Origin: F23-B02 sp963625685
Lineage (GTDB): Bacteria > Bacillota > Clostridia > Oscillospirales > Oscillospiraceae
NCBI GenBank assembly: GCA_963625685.1
Contig: CAVFTR010000001.1
Coordinates: forward strand, 372,001 to 436,000
Reading direction: 5' to 3'
DNA length: 64,000 nucleotides
This document shows, one piece after another, positions 35,586-44,656 of this stretch. Both the position numbers and the translations under genes were made by a program. The number at the start of each line of letters is the position of its first letter. The stretch's first letter is position 1. The notes beneath the pieces were generated by a model. It made no database searches and was not told where the DNA came from. It saw only the letters and a program-made list of their open reading frames with translations.

Positions 35586-37312
35586 TTTCTCATGCCTTCT
35601 GCATATTCGGAATATTTTGCAATCTTGGCGTCGCAGTCGGCCTTGTCCTCGCCCTTGCAGAGGATATAGATCTTGACCTTGGGCTCGGTGCCGGAGGGCC
35701 GGACAATGAAGCTCGTCGCGTCGGCAAGCTCAAAGTACAGAACGTTCGAGCCCTTTATCGGGGTCTGGCCCATGACGCCGAGCTCGGGGACCTTTATGCT
35801 GCCGTCGGAATAATCGCGCAGCCTGAACACCTCGACGCCCGCTATCTGCTTGGGTGGTGCCTCCCGCAGGCCGTCCATGAGCTTCTTCATTTTCACCAGC
35901 CCGTCAAGGCCCGGCATCACAAGGTTCAGAGTCTTTTCGGCGTAGCGGCCGTATTTTTCGTACAGGCTCTCCATCGCCTGGCCGAGGTCCATACCCTTAT
36001 CGTGATAGTAGGCCGCCATCTCGGCCACCATCATAGACGCCGTGACGGCGTCCTTATCGCGGACATATTCGCCCATCATATAGCCGTAGCTCTCCTCAAA
36101 GGCGAAGATGTATTTATAGCTGCCTTCCCTTTCCCACTGGGCGATGCGCTCGGCCATGAACTTGAAGCCTGTAAAGGTGTCCTCAAAATGCACGCCGTTT
36201 GACTCCGCGACGGCCTTTGCCATCTCGGTCGTCACTATGCTCTTGAGCGCGCCCGCGTTTTCCGGCAGTGTGCCGGCAGCCTTATGCGCGCTTATGACAT
36301 AGTCCAGCAGCAGAACGCCGAGCTGATTTCCCGTTATGGGGACGTATTCGTCGCCCGAGCGCAGCATCACGCCGATGCGGTCGGAGTCCGGGTCTGTTCC
36401 GATTATGAGGTCGCTGCCGACCTTTTTCGCGAGGTCGACGGCGAGATAAAAGCCCTCGGGGTTTTCGGGATTGGGGCTTTCGACAGTGGGAAAATCTCCG
36501 TCGATGACCATCTGCTCGGGCACGGGGTACAGCTGAGTCACGCCCAGCCTGCGCAGCGCCTCGGGAACGAGCTTATAGCCGGCGCCGTGGAACGGAGTGT
36601 AGACGATCTTGAGCTCCGGCGCGGTCCTTGCTACGACGTCTCTGTTTACGGCCTGAGCGAGCACGAGCCCGAGATAGGCCTCGTCGGTCTCTTTGCCGAT
36701 GAGCTCGATGCTTCCCTGCGCGAGAGCCTCGTCGAAATCGCAGCTGAGGAAATCGTCGAATATATCGATCCTGCTCATCTGCTCGGCTATGGCCGCCGCG
36801 TGCTGCGGGGGAAGCTGCGCTCCGTCGGACCAGTAGACCTTATAGCCGTTATACTCCTTGGGATTGTGGGACGCTGTTATGTTGAGTCCCGCGGTCGTTC
36901 CGTAATGGCGCACGGCAAAGCTCAGCTCCGGAGTGGGACGCAGAGCGTCGAAAATGCGCACATGGATCCCGTTCGCAGCCATTACGCAGGCCGCCTCATG
37001 AGCGAACAGCTCGCTGTTATTGCGGCAGTCGAAGCAGATGACGATGCCCTTTTTCATTGCCTCCGCGCCCTCGGCCTTTATGACGTTTGCAAAGGCCTGT
37101 GTGGCATGGCGGATGATATGGACGTTCATCTGGTGCAGGCCGAGCTTCATCGTTCCGCGCAGTCCGGCCGTGCCGAACTCGAGCGGCGCGAAAAAGCGGC
37201 TTTCTATCTCCTTTTCGTCGTCCGCTATGGAGTTGAGCTCATTCCATTCGGCTTCGCTCAGCGCGGGGCTGTCCAGCCACCTCTGATATTCTTCCTTATA
37301 ATTCCTCGTCAT
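35582..37312 (-). CDS. Phosphoglucomutase/phosphomannomutase
   Basis: This 576-residue alpha-D-phosphohexomutase has the phosphoserine loop TASHNPKEYNGYK (Ser148), the metal loop TDPDSDR (Asp307, Asp309, Asp311), the sugar loop EESYGY and the phosphate-binding RPSGTEPKVKIY. Its length matches the PgcA-like mutases that interconvert glucose 1- and 6-phosphates. The start overlaps the small gene upstream by 17 bases. Glucose versus mannose preference is not certain. Confidence 0.93.
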   Translation of the reverse strand: MTRNYKEEYQRWLDSPALSEAEWNELNSIADDEKEIESRFFAPLEFGTAGLRGTMKLGLHQMNVHIIRHATQAFANVIKAEGAEAMKKGIVICFDCRNNSELFAHEAACVMAANGIHVRIFDALRPTPELSFAVRHYGTTAGLNITASHNPKEYNGYKVYWSDGAQLPPQHAAAIAEQMSRIDIFDDFLSCDFDEALAQGSIELIGKETDEAYLGLVLAQAVNRDVVARTAPELKIVYTPFHGAGYKLVPEALRRLGVTQLYPVPEQMVIDGDFPTVESPNPENPEGFYLAVDLAKKVGSDLIIGTDPDSDRIGVMLRSGDEYVPITGNQLGVLLLDYVISAHKAAGTLPENAGALKSIVTTEMAKAVAESNGVHFEDTFTGFKFMAERIAQWEREGSYKYIFAFEESYGYMMGEYVRDKDAVTASMMVAEMAAYYHDKGMDLGQAMESLYEKYGRYAEKTLNLVMPGLDGLVKMKKLMDGLREAPPKQIAGVEVFRLRDYSDGSIKVPELGVMGQTPIKGSNVLYFELADATSFIVRPSGTEPKVKIYILCKGEDKADCDAKIAKYSEYAEGMRK

Positions 37313-37619
37313 ATTCTGCGCTCCCTTCGCTTAAATTAACGGCGTCCTCGTACATTGTTTTCGGGACATATATCTCGACGCCCGTGCCGCTCGTTCCGAG
37401 GATCAGCCGGCCGAAGTCGCCGTCGTTCGGATACTGTCTTATGCACGGGATACCGTAGGCCCCGAGCAGGTTTACTATCATTTCGTCATTGATGTCAAGG
37501 CATTTGCAGCGGGTGAGGAAAACGGGCTCGACAGGCTCGCCGTTTTCGTCCTTTGGCCACTTTTCAAAAAGCTCTCCCGTCAGGCGTCTGCCCCATTCGA
37601 GCTTTGCTTTCTCGTCCAT
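37296..37619 (-). CDS. Small conserved protein, DUF2007-like
   Basis: This 107-residue acidic protein has no membrane segment. Its core CLDINDEMIVNLLGAYGIPCIRQY, then GVEIYVPKTMYEDAVNL, resembles the DUF2007 putative signal-transducing fold, in which a beta-alpha-beta unit compares residue accessibility between paralogues. It overlaps the mutase start and follows rlmH by 11 bases. I do not know its function. Confidence 0.6.
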   Translation of the reverse strand: MDEKAKLEWGRRLTGELFEKWPKDENGEPVEPVFLTRCKCLDINDEMIVNLLGAYGIPCIRQYPNDGDFGRLILGTSGTGVEIYVPKTMYEDAVNLSEGSAEYDEEL

Positions 37620-37630
37620 TTTTCCCTCCG

Positions 37631-38113
37631 TTATTTATGATATTTCGAGCCCTCGTTTATTTTGAAGGCCCGATAGATCTGCTCTGCGAGCATGACGCGC
37701 GCAAGGTGGTGCGGAAAGGTCATTTGGCTCATGCCAAGGCGCATGTCGGCGCGCTGCTTTATCCTCGGAGCTAAGCCGAACGAGCCGCCGATGACAAAGC
37801 ATATCCTCCCCCTGCCCGACACGGCGAGGGAGCTGAGCTTCCGCGCGAAGGCCTCGCTTTTCATCTGCCCGCCCTCCACGCACATGGCGATGACATAGGA
37901 GTCCCTGCCGAGGGCGCGCTCTATATCCGCCGCCTCCTTATCCAGAGCCGCGGCTATCTCCTTATCAGACGGAGAGGAGCCGAGCTTTGTTTCATTGAGC
38001 TCTATGCATTCAAGCCTGCAGAAGGCCGACAGGCGCTTTGCGTATTCGCCGAAGGCGTCTATGTAAAACTGCTCCCTGAGCTTTCCGACGCACACTATCC
38101 TTATATTCAGCAT
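37631..38113 (-). CDS. rlmH: 23S rRNA (pseudouridine1915-N3)-methyltransferase RlmH
   Basis: RlmH methylates pseudouridine 1915 of 23S rRNA on 70S ribosomes. The 160-residue SPOUT protein has CFVIGGSFGLA and the knotted C-terminus MTFPHHLARVMLAEQIYRA followed by KINEGSKYHK, which is diagnostic. Its 5' end overlaps the WalJ-like gene by 7 bases, the same neighbour as in other Firmicutes. Confidence 0.95.
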   Translation of the reverse strand: MLNIRIVCVGKLREQFYIDAFGEYAKRLSAFCRLECIELNETKLGSSPSDKEIAAALDKEAADIERALGRDSYVIAMCVEGGQMKSEAFARKLSSLAVSGRGRICFVIGGSFGLAPRIKQRADMRLGMSQMTFPHHLARVMLAEQIYRAFKINEGSKYHK

Positions 38114-38886
38114 TGTACGCTCTCACCCGCCTCCACTGCAAGCATATTATTTGCCGGAGCGACACTAATTTGCACATTTTTTCCCGAAACGGCGGCGCTG
38201 ACCGCCGAAAGGGCAAGCTCCGGCGTGTCATTTTCACGGCTCAGGTGCCCCAGCACGATCTTTCTTGTGCCGTGATCGGCAAGATAATCTGCCAATGCGC
38301 CGCTGTCGTCGTTGGATAAATGGCCCGTCGGCGCAAGTATCCTGCGCTTTAAAAAATACGGATATGCGCCGTTTCTCAGCATGGCTATATCGTGGTTTGC
38401 CTCAATAAGGGCGATATCGGTGCCCTCGAGGCCCTCGAGCAGCTCGTCGTTTATGCAGCCTGTGTCCGTCGCAAAGCCGAGGCTCTGCTCGCCTTCAAAG
38501 CGGTAGCCGACGCTGTATACCGCGTCGTGCATCGTTCTGAAGCAGCTCAGCTCGAGTCCGCCGAGGGAAAACCTGTCGTCCTCGGGTATGCTGTTGAGAT
38601 CCCGCTTTATCTCCGGCTTCAGGCGGGAGAGCTCCTCACACAGGGGCGCGGGTGCGAATACCTTAAGGCCGTGATGCTTGATGAGCATCGAAAGCCCCGA
38701 AATGTGATCGGAGTGCTCATGGGTTATGAGCACTCCGCACAGATCACGCGGAGCAAGTCCGAGCTGTGCAAGAGCCGCGACGGTCCTGCGCATGGATATC
38801 CCCGCATCTATAAGTATATTCGCTTTGCCCTCAGATACGAGGCTGCAATTGCCCGATGAACCGCTGGCAAAAGTTATTATACGCAT
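38107..38886 (-). CDS. Metallo-beta-lactamase-fold hydrolase, WalJ/YycJ type
   Basis: This 259-residue MBL-fold protein begins RIITFASGSSGNCSLV and has the metal motif THEHSDHISG, a later DTG (FATDTGCI), HLSNDDSG and GHLSREN. It belongs to the YycJ/WalJ group, thought to be an exonuclease linked to DNA replication or wall homeostasis. Here it sits with rlmH and murA2, without walKR. Confidence 0.88.
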   Translation of the reverse strand: MRIITFASGSSGNCSLVSEGKANILIDAGISMRRTVAALAQLGLAPRDLCGVLITHEHSDHISGLSMLIKHHGLKVFAPAPLCEELSRLKPEIKRDLNSIPEDDRFSLGGLELSCFRTMHDAVYSVGYRFEGEQSLGFATDTGCINDELLEGLEGTDIALIEANHDIAMLRNGAYPYFLKRRILAPTGHLSNDDSGALADYLADHGTRKIVLGHLSRENDTPELALSAVSAAVSGKNVQISVAPANNMLAVEAGESVQC

Positions 38887-38893
38887 TTTGAAT

Positions 38894-40198
38894 TTATCCT
38901 ATCGATACCACTTTTTCGCGCAGCTCCGGCTCGTCGGGGTAATTGACGATGCTGATGTCCGCGCCGAGCTTTCTGAGCTTGCCGACGAAGTTTTCGTAGC
39001 CGCGCTCGATGAAATGTATATCCTCTATCTCCGTTTTGCCGCTGGCGCACAGCCCGGCTATGACCATTGCGGCGCCCGCTCTGAGATCGCAGGCCGTGAC
39101 CGGGGCTCCCGTGAGCCTCGCGCCGCCCTCGAATATCGCGATGCGGCCGTCGACCTGAATGTCCGCGCCCATTTTGCGCAGCTCGTTTACATACTTGAAT
39201 CTGTTGTCGTAAATGCCCTCCGTAATGACGCTCGTGCCGTTTGCCATGCTCAGAAGCGCCCCCATCTGCGGCTGCATGTCCGTCGGGAAGCCGGGATACG
39301 GCAGGGTCTTTATATTCGCCCTGCGCAGATGTCCGTTGCCCTTGACGAGGATAGAGTCCTCGTATTCCTGGACGATGGTGCCCGTCTCGCGCAGCTTTGC
39401 GGAGATGCACTCAAGGTGCTTGGGGATGACGTTTTTCACCAGCACCTCGCCGCCCGTTGCCGCCGCCGCGACCATATAGGTGCCCGCCTCGATCTGGTCG
39501 GGGATGATGGAATAGCTCCCGCCGTGCAGGCGCTCGACGCCGTTTACCTTGACTGTATCGGTGCCCGCGCCGCGCACGTCAGCTCCCATGGAGTTGAGGA
39601 AGTTTGCAAGATCGACTATATGCGGCTCTCTCGCCGCATTTTCGATTATCGTTCTGCCGCTGGCCATGGCCGCAGCGAGGATGATATTCATCGTCGCGCC
39701 GACGGAGACCTTGTCAAGATATATCTTCGCGCCGTGCAGCTTGCCGTCCGCGGCCTCGGCATACACAAAGCCGTTGCGCACGTCGACCTCGGCGCCGAGC
39801 GCCGTCATGCCCTTTATATGCTGGTCTATCGGGCGCACGCCGAAATTGCAGCCGCCGGGCATGGTCGTCTTCGCGCTGCCGAATCTGCCGAGCATGGCGC
39901 CGATGAGATAATACGATGCGCGTATCTTGCGCATGAGCTCGAACGGAGCGTCGCAGAAATGCACCCTGCGGCTGTCTATCTCTATTGTGCCTGGGCAGAT
40001 CATTCTGACCTCGGCGCCGAGCTGAGACAATATCGTCAGGAGCATGTCCGTATCGCTGATCTGCGGCATATTCTCTATGCGGCACACGCCGTCTACCATC
40101 AGCGCCGCGGGGATTATCGCGACCGCCGCGTTCTTCGCTCCGCTTATATCGACCTCGCCCTGAAGCGGTTTTCCACCGTTTATGACGTATTTTTCCAT
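38894..40198 (-). CDS. murA: UDP-N-acetylglucosamine 1-carboxyvinyltransferase (second MurA)
   Basis: This is the second complete MurA of the window, 434 residues from the ATG at 40198 (AAAGG site; an upstream GTG is rejected). It has ISGAKNAAVAI, the catalytic Cys117 in MPGGCNFGVRP, FPTDMQPQMGA and ERGYENFVGKL. Gram-positives often carry MurAA and MurAB paralogues. This one has its own promoter and heads a housekeeping transcript, while the other is in the dcw cluster. Which is the major enzyme cannot be told. Confidence 0.94.
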   Translation of the reverse strand: MEKYVINGGKPLQGEVDISGAKNAAVAIIPAALMVDGVCRIENMPQISDTDMLLTILSQLGAEVRMICPGTIEIDSRRVHFCDAPFELMRKIRASYYLIGAMLGRFGSAKTTMPGGCNFGVRPIDQHIKGMTALGAEVDVRNGFVYAEAADGKLHGAKIYLDKVSVGATMNIILAAAMASGRTIIENAAREPHIVDLANFLNSMGADVRGAGTDTVKVNGVERLHGGSYSIIPDQIEAGTYMVAAAATGGEVLVKNVIPKHLECISAKLRETGTIVQEYEDSILVKGNGHLRRANIKTLPYPGFPTDMQPQMGALLSMANGTSVITEGIYDNRFKYVNELRKMGADIQVDGRIAIFEGGARLTGAPVTACDLRAGAAMVIAGLCASGKTEIEDIHFIERGYENFVGKLRKLGADISIVNYPDEPELREKVVSIG

Positions 40199-40237
40199 AT
40201 GTTGCACCTTTCATCGGCGACACAGCGCCAGTCAGTT

Positions 40238-40266
40238 ATTATAGCATAACCCGCACGCCCGGGCAA
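40238..40266 (-). promoter_or_regulatory. Promoter of murA2
   Basis: On the minus strand an extended -10 (TGCTATAAT; hexamer 40238-40243) lies 17 bases after a weak TTGCCC (40261-40266). Confidence 0.6.
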
Positions 40267-40289
40267 TTAGCAATGTAAACAAATCGTAA

Positions 40290-40832
40290 CTACTTTTCAC
40301 TCTCGAGCAGGCGCTTTGCCTTCAGCACGGCGATGACGGTCTTGCCGTCGGCTATCGTACCGTCCATAACGAGCCGGGTGAGCTCGTCTATATGGTGCTT
40401 TTCAACGCTCAGAAACTCGCCGTCGTCCGGGTGCATCTCTCCCCTGTGAAGCCCGCGGGCCAGATAAATATGCAGCGTTTCGGTCGAAAAGCCGGGCGAG
40501 GTGTAGTCCTCGCCGAGGCTTATGATCTCGTCGGCCGTGAAGCCCGTCTCCTCGGAGAGCTCGCGCACGGCACATTCCAGAGGATCCTCGCCGTACTCAA
40601 GCTTGCCCGCCGGCGCTTCGAGGAGCTCCTTCTGATAGGGATAGCGGAACTGACGGACGCAGTAGCAGTAGCCCTCGTCGTCAATGGGCAGTATCGTCGC
40701 GCCGCCCGGATGCTCCACGACCTCGCGCTTGACTATCTTGCCGTTGCAGAGCTCGGCACGGTCAAGACGAACGTTCACGATAACGCCGCGGTATATCTCC
40801 TTACTGTCTATTCTCTTCTCAATGTAGCTCAT
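40290..40832 (-). CDS. nudF: NUDIX hydrolase, ADP-ribose pyrophosphatase type
   Basis: This 180-residue Nudix enzyme probably splits ADP-ribose to AMP and ribose 5-phosphate. The Nudix box GX5EX7REUXEEXGU is complete (Gly76 to Phe98, REL-SEETGF). The preceding VRQFRYPYQKELLEAPAGK and following YTSPGFSTETLHIY fit the ADPRase subgroup. It lies upstream of murA2 in the same direction, with a 90-base gap containing the murA2 promoter. Confidence 0.9.
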   Translation of the reverse strand: MSYIEKRIDSKEIYRGVIVNVRLDRAELCNGKIVKREVVEHPGGATILPIDDEGYCYCVRQFRYPYQKELLEAPAGKLEYGEDPLECAVRELSEETGFTADEIISLGEDYTSPGFSTETLHIYLARGLHRGEMHPDDGEFLSVEKHHIDELTRLVMDGTIADGKTVIAVLKAKRLLESEK

Positions 40833-40939
40833 AATGCGCCTCGGGAAAAATAATTATTTACTTTACATAATGCTAATCAAGTATATCACCACTTCTGTTA
40901 TAATTCCATAATTTTTGTATATAAAATCAAAAAAAATTC

Positions 40940-40962
40940 CGTTAACAGGCTCTTTGTTAACG
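40940..40962 (-). terminator. Terminator-like hairpin upstream of nudF
   Basis: CGTTAACA pairs with TGTTAACG around a 7-base loop. On the minus strand it is followed, after GGAA, by eight Ts; on the plus strand by AAATTTTT. With no minus-strand gene just upstream, it may be a bidirectional insulator or an attenuator for nudF. Confidence 0.5.
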
Positions 40963-41172
40963 AAATTTTTCGTGCTGTTATTCAGTTTGAGCGTTTTTTG
41001 TTTCCCAAGTGTAAAATTGTAAAATTCAGGGATTGAATATTATGTGATCCGATAGCCTCAGCCAGTGTGCGCAGTTCTTATCCTCACGCCGTTTTTTCTT
41101 CCGCGCAGGACCTTCGATATTTTTCCGGATATCCTCATTCAATTTTTTTGATTTAAATTTAACGCCGCAATA

Positions 41173-41201
41173 TTGCTTATTTAATGTTTATTTGATATAC
41201 T
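41173..41201 (+). promoter_or_regulatory. Promoter of the 41280-50126 operon
   Basis: TTGCTT (41173-41178), a 17-base spacer and TATACT (41196-41201), about 80 bases before the first ATG. Confidence 0.6.
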
Positions 41202-41279
41202 GACTTGATTAAAAAACTGCGCTGCGCGAATGTGCGTTTTTTGAAGCGCCGGAACGGGGCGGGGCCACGGAGGATATAA

Positions 41280-41909
41280 ATGAGAAAGCTGTACGGAAGC
41301 CTGAAAATGAGCTGGCTCACGGTGATACTTTTTGCGGTCGCTGCGGGCGTTTACACCGGCCTTGTGATGCTTGTGGACATTTTTGACGAGACCTCGTTTC
41401 AGGATATCGGCATAAGCTACGAGTGGTGGGTCATCTTCGCCGTCATCGTGGTCGTCAACTGCGGCAAGGGCTGGGAGGCGATGCTCAAGTGCTTCGTGTT
41501 CTTCCTTATAAGCCAGCCGCTGGTATATATAGTTCAGATACTGTTCGGACCGCTCACCGTTGAGAAGGCGTGGTATTACTACGGCGGCATCTGGCTTCCC
41601 GCGACCTTCCTCACCCTGCCCGGCGGCTTTATAGCGTATCACTGCAAGAAGCAAAATATGCTCGGAGCCGTTATACTCGGTCTGGGCAACACGATACAGG
41701 CATTTATGGGCGTATCTTTCTTCTACCGCGCGTTTCAGAGCTTCCCGCATCATCTTCTGAGCGGCATCGTCTGCTTTGCATCTATATTTATAATGAGCTT
41801 TTATATTCAAAAGGAGAAAAAATACCGGCTCGTATCCATCCTGCTGGCGTTTGTACTTGCCGGTGCCTTTACCGCATACATCCTTGCGAACGGTCTGAGC
41901 CTCGGTTGA
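41280..41909 (+). CDS. Six-helix integral membrane protein, unknown
   Basis: This 209-residue hydrophobic protein has a GGAGG site 6 bases upstream. About six membrane segments are visible (for example SWLTVILFAVAAGVYTGLV and LVSILLAFVLAGAFTAYIL). An Asp/Glu loop (DIFDETSFQD) follows the first segment and a KKQ turn sits mid-protein. I do not recognise the family with confidence; it resembles small DUF6518-like Firmicutes membrane proteins. It is the first gene of the accessory operon, 50 bases before the C69 peptidase. Confidence 0.75.
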   Translation: MRKLYGSLKMSWLTVILFAVAAGVYTGLVMLVDIFDETSFQDIGISYEWWVIFAVIVVVNCGKGWEAMLKCFVFFLISQPLVYIVQILFGPLTVEKAWYYYGGIWLPATFLTLPGGFIAYHCKKQNMLGAVILGLGNTIQAFMGVSFFYRAFQSFPHHLLSGIVCFASIFIMSFYIQKEKKYRLVSILLAFVLAGAFTAYILANGLSLG

Positions 41910-41959
41910 GTACCGATTTACATATAAAAACATAAAAACAATCAAGGAGAAATGGGATC

Positions 41960-43696
41960 ATGAAAAAAAGACACGGACTCAGGCGCACGATATGCGCACT
42001 TGCCTTGGCGTTTACCTTCATATGCGCGGGTGCGGCCCAGGCCTATGCCTGCACCGCGGTGTACGTAGGCTCAAAGGCCAGCGCTGACGGCACGGTGATA
42101 ATGGCAAAGTCCAACGACTATCAGGATGTCTGGGCAAACTACGTGACGATCACAGAGCGCGTCGAGAACGAGCCCGGAAGAACGATGCCTGTGGATAACG
42201 ACAAGACGGTGTTCGCGACGCTTCCCGACACCACCTATCGCTACACCTCCACGCCCTGGATGGCGAGCGCCACGGCGGCCAACGGCCTCGGCAGCGACGC
42301 GACGGTCTGCACGAACGAGTACGGCGTCGCGATGATCATGTCCATCACCTCGTTTTCCAACGCCGCCGCGCTCGAGGCCGATCCTCTCATAGAGCACGGC
42401 CTGTCCGAGTTCACGGCCGTCGACCTCGTGACCTGCCAAAGCGCCACGGCAAGAGAGGGCGTTGAGGTGCTGCTGTCCCTTATAGATACCTACGGCAGCA
42501 GCGAGGTGAACATCGCGCTCATCGCCGACCAGAAGGAGGCGTGGTACATTGAGATGTACAACGGCCACCAGTACGCGGCGGTAAAGCTCCCCGACGACAA
42601 GGTCTGCGCCTTCGGAAACGAGTTTTCGCTTGAATATGTGTCAGACTACGACGACTGCATACTCTCCAGCGATCTTGAGAGCCTTGCAAAGGACAAGGGC
42701 TTTGCGGTATACGGCGAAAACGGCGAGCTCAACCTGCTGGCCACCTACTCCGGCGACGAGGTCGTCACGAACTACTCCCACATGAGGACCTGGATCGCGC
42801 ATCAGCTCATGGCCCCCTCCGCCTACGGCGATTATGACAGATCTGCGCTCTACCCCCTGTGCTTTGCTCCCGATGAAAAGGTCTCGCTGCTTGACGTCAT
42901 GGAGATCATGCGCAACCGCTACGAGGGCACTGAGTACAGCCCCGACGAGACGGGCCGCACGGACATGCGCGTTATCGGAACCGACACCGCGCTGAGCGTT
43001 CACATTGCGCAGATATACCCCGAGCTCCCCGCGGACATGTCCTGCGTCACCTGGGAGAGCACGGGTCCCGCGCTGTACGGCGTGTTCGTTCCGGTATCCA
43101 ACGCCGCGACGAGCATAAGCGCGCCCTACGCCCGCAGTCAGACGGCCGACGAGGCAGGCATATTCGACACCCAGCTTTACCCCTACTACCGCTTCAAGGA
43201 GCTCAACACCCTCGGCGTTGAGAAAAACGCATATAAGATATACGGCGAGCCCGTGCGCGCATACTGGCATCAGGCGGAAACGCTCATGACCGGCAGCATG
43301 CAGACCGTGCTCACGACCGCGGCCTCCCTCGGTGACAGCGCGGCGGCAAGGCAGTACATAACCGATTACTGCAACTCGGTGCAGGAGCAGGCCTTCAACG
43401 ACGCAGGCCAGCTTCTCAACGACGTCCGCTGGTACATGAGCAAAAACAGCAACACCATGAAAAACGGCAGAAATCCCGAGACTCACGAGGTCATCGACGA
43501 GCTCAAGCAGGTCGATCCTCTGACCGTGACGCTCGACGCCTCCGCATACGGCAAGCTTCCCGAGGCTGCCGACAACAGCGGCAGCTCCGATTCCACCTCG
43601 CTTTCCTCTCAGACGATCGCCATCGTGGCTGCGGCTGTGGTCGTCATAGCGGCTGTCGTTATCATAATCGTTAAAAAGCGCGGGACCGCCGAGTAA
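41960..43696 (+). CDS. Surface-anchored C69-family dipeptidase (Ntn hydrolase)
   Basis: This 578-residue secreted peptidase of the PepD/C69 family starts after AAGGAG. The signal peptide (1-30) ends AYA, and cleavage would expose Cys31 in CTAVYVG, the N-terminal nucleophile expected of an Ntn hydrolase. The catalytic domain includes GTVIMAKSNDYQD, NEYGVAMIMS and ADQKEAWYIE. Residues about 545-572 form a single C-terminal membrane helix followed by KKRGTAE, so the enzyme faces outside and stays tethered. It may cut dipeptides or amide bonds of peptides or bile-salt-like amides; the substrate is unproven. Next in the operon are a lipoprotein hydrolase and a transporter. Confidence 0.88.
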   Translation: MKKRHGLRRTICALALAFTFICAGAAQAYACTAVYVGSKASADGTVIMAKSNDYQDVWANYVTITERVENEPGRTMPVDNDKTVFATLPDTTYRYTSTPWMASATAANGLGSDATVCTNEYGVAMIMSITSFSNAAALEADPLIEHGLSEFTAVDLVTCQSATAREGVEVLLSLIDTYGSSEVNIALIADQKEAWYIEMYNGHQYAAVKLPDDKVCAFGNEFSLEYVSDYDDCILSSDLESLAKDKGFAVYGENGELNLLATYSGDEVVTNYSHMRTWIAHQLMAPSAYGDYDRSALYPLCFAPDEKVSLLDVMEIMRNRYEGTEYSPDETGRTDMRVIGTDTALSVHIAQIYPELPADMSCVTWESTGPALYGVFVPVSNAATSISAPYARSQTADEAGIFDTQLYPYYRFKELNTLGVEKNAYKIYGEPVRAYWHQAETLMTGSMQTVLTTAASLGDSAAARQYITDYCNSVQEQAFNDAGQLLNDVRWYMSKNSNTMKNGRNPETHEVIDELKQVDPLTVTLDASAYGKLPEAADNSGSSDSTSLSSQTIAIVAAAVVVIAAVVIIIVKKRGTAE

Positions 43697-43729
43697 GCGG
43701 CCGGTCCTGCAAAGGAGCATATATAAATA

Positions 43730-44635
43730 ATGAAAAGACTTATCTCAGCGCTTATTGCCGGAGCACTCCTGCTCGGCCTTGCTGCCTGCCAGAGCGGCGG
43801 GCAGCCCGAGCCCACGGCGGAGCCTACCGCCGCTCCCGCGGCTGCGGCGAGCGTAAAAACAGTTTCTTCCGGAGGTATGGAGATGGATTATATCGTATTC
43901 GGCAGCGGGGAAAAGACCTTCGTCATCCTGCCCGGCCTGTCGGTACACAGCGTGATGGGCTCGGCCGAGGCGATAGCGGAGGCATATAAGGACTTTGCCG
44001 GAGAATACACGGTGTATCTTTTCGACAGAGCCAAAGATATCCCGGACGGCTACTCCGTGCGCGATATGGCGGCCGACACCGCCGAGGCGATGAAGGCGCT
44101 CGGCCTTGAAAACGCCGACGTGTTCGGCGCGTCTCAGGGCGGCATGATCGCCCAGTACCTCGCCATCGACCATCCTGAGCTCGTTCATAAGATGATCCTC
44201 GGCTCGACGCTGGCAAAGCCGAACGACGGCTTTAATAATATAGTAGACGAGTGGATAAGCCTCGCCGAAAAAAAGGACGAGACCGGTCTGCTCGAGAGCT
44301 TTGTCGACAGCGTTTACTCCGAAGCGACGCTTGAGAGCTACCGCGATACGCTCATATCCATGAACGGGAACATAAGCGACGGGGAATACGCGCGCTTTAT
44401 CATCCTCGCCGGGGCGTGCAAGGGCTTCGACTGCTATGACGAGCTTTCAAAGGTCAGGTGTCCCGTGCTCGTCATAGGCTCCGAGGGCGACGGAGTCGTC
44501 GGCGCTGAGGGCTCCGAGCAGATAGCCTCGGCTCTCGGCTGCGAGCTGTATCTTTACGATAAAAGCTACGGCCACGGCGTTTACGACGAGGCCCCAGATT
44601 ACAGGCAGCGCTGCCTTGACTTTTTACTGGCATGA
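43730..44635 (+). CDS. Lipoprotein alpha/beta hydrolase
   Basis: The 301-residue product has a lipoprotein signal with the lipobox LAAC (Cys20), a Pro/Ala/Glu linker (PEPTAEPTAAPAAAA) and an alpha/beta hydrolase domain. The nucleophile elbow is GASQGG (Ser135); Asp254 and His282 complete a plausible triad. It is anchored outside the membrane and could be an esterase, peptidase or lactonase. It lies 33 bases after the C69 peptidase and 21 before the MFS gene, so these surface proteins and the transporter are coexpressed. Confidence 0.85.
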   Translation: MKRLISALIAGALLLGLAACQSGGQPEPTAEPTAAPAAAASVKTVSSGGMEMDYIVFGSGEKTFVILPGLSVHSVMGSAEAIAEAYKDFAGEYTVYLFDRAKDIPDGYSVRDMAADTAEAMKALGLENADVFGASQGGMIAQYLAIDHPELVHKMILGSTLAKPNDGFNNIVDEWISLAEKKDETGLLESFVDSVYSEATLESYRDTLISMNGNISDGEYARFIILAGACKGFDCYDELSKVRCPVLVIGSEGDGVVGAEGSEQIASALGCELYLYDKSYGHGVYDEAPDYRQRCLDFLLA

Positions 44636-44656
44636 GCCTGAAAGGATAAGACAGGC

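Larger units (their letters stand above)
40833..41279. other. AT-rich intergenic region without a convincing gene
   Basis: This 447-base, AT-rich stretch lies between divergent genes. It holds a hairpin at 40940-40962 and a plus-strand promoter at 41173-41201. A 38-codon minus-strand frame (about 41031-41144, TTG start) has no ribosome site and is not called. No RNA gene is recognisable. Confidence 0.6.

Noticed and set aside
41031..41144. A 38-codon minus-strand frame in the gap upstream of 41280
   Set aside because: It has a TTG start only, no ribosome site and no recognisable protein; it may be a decayed remnant, but this cannot be supported.
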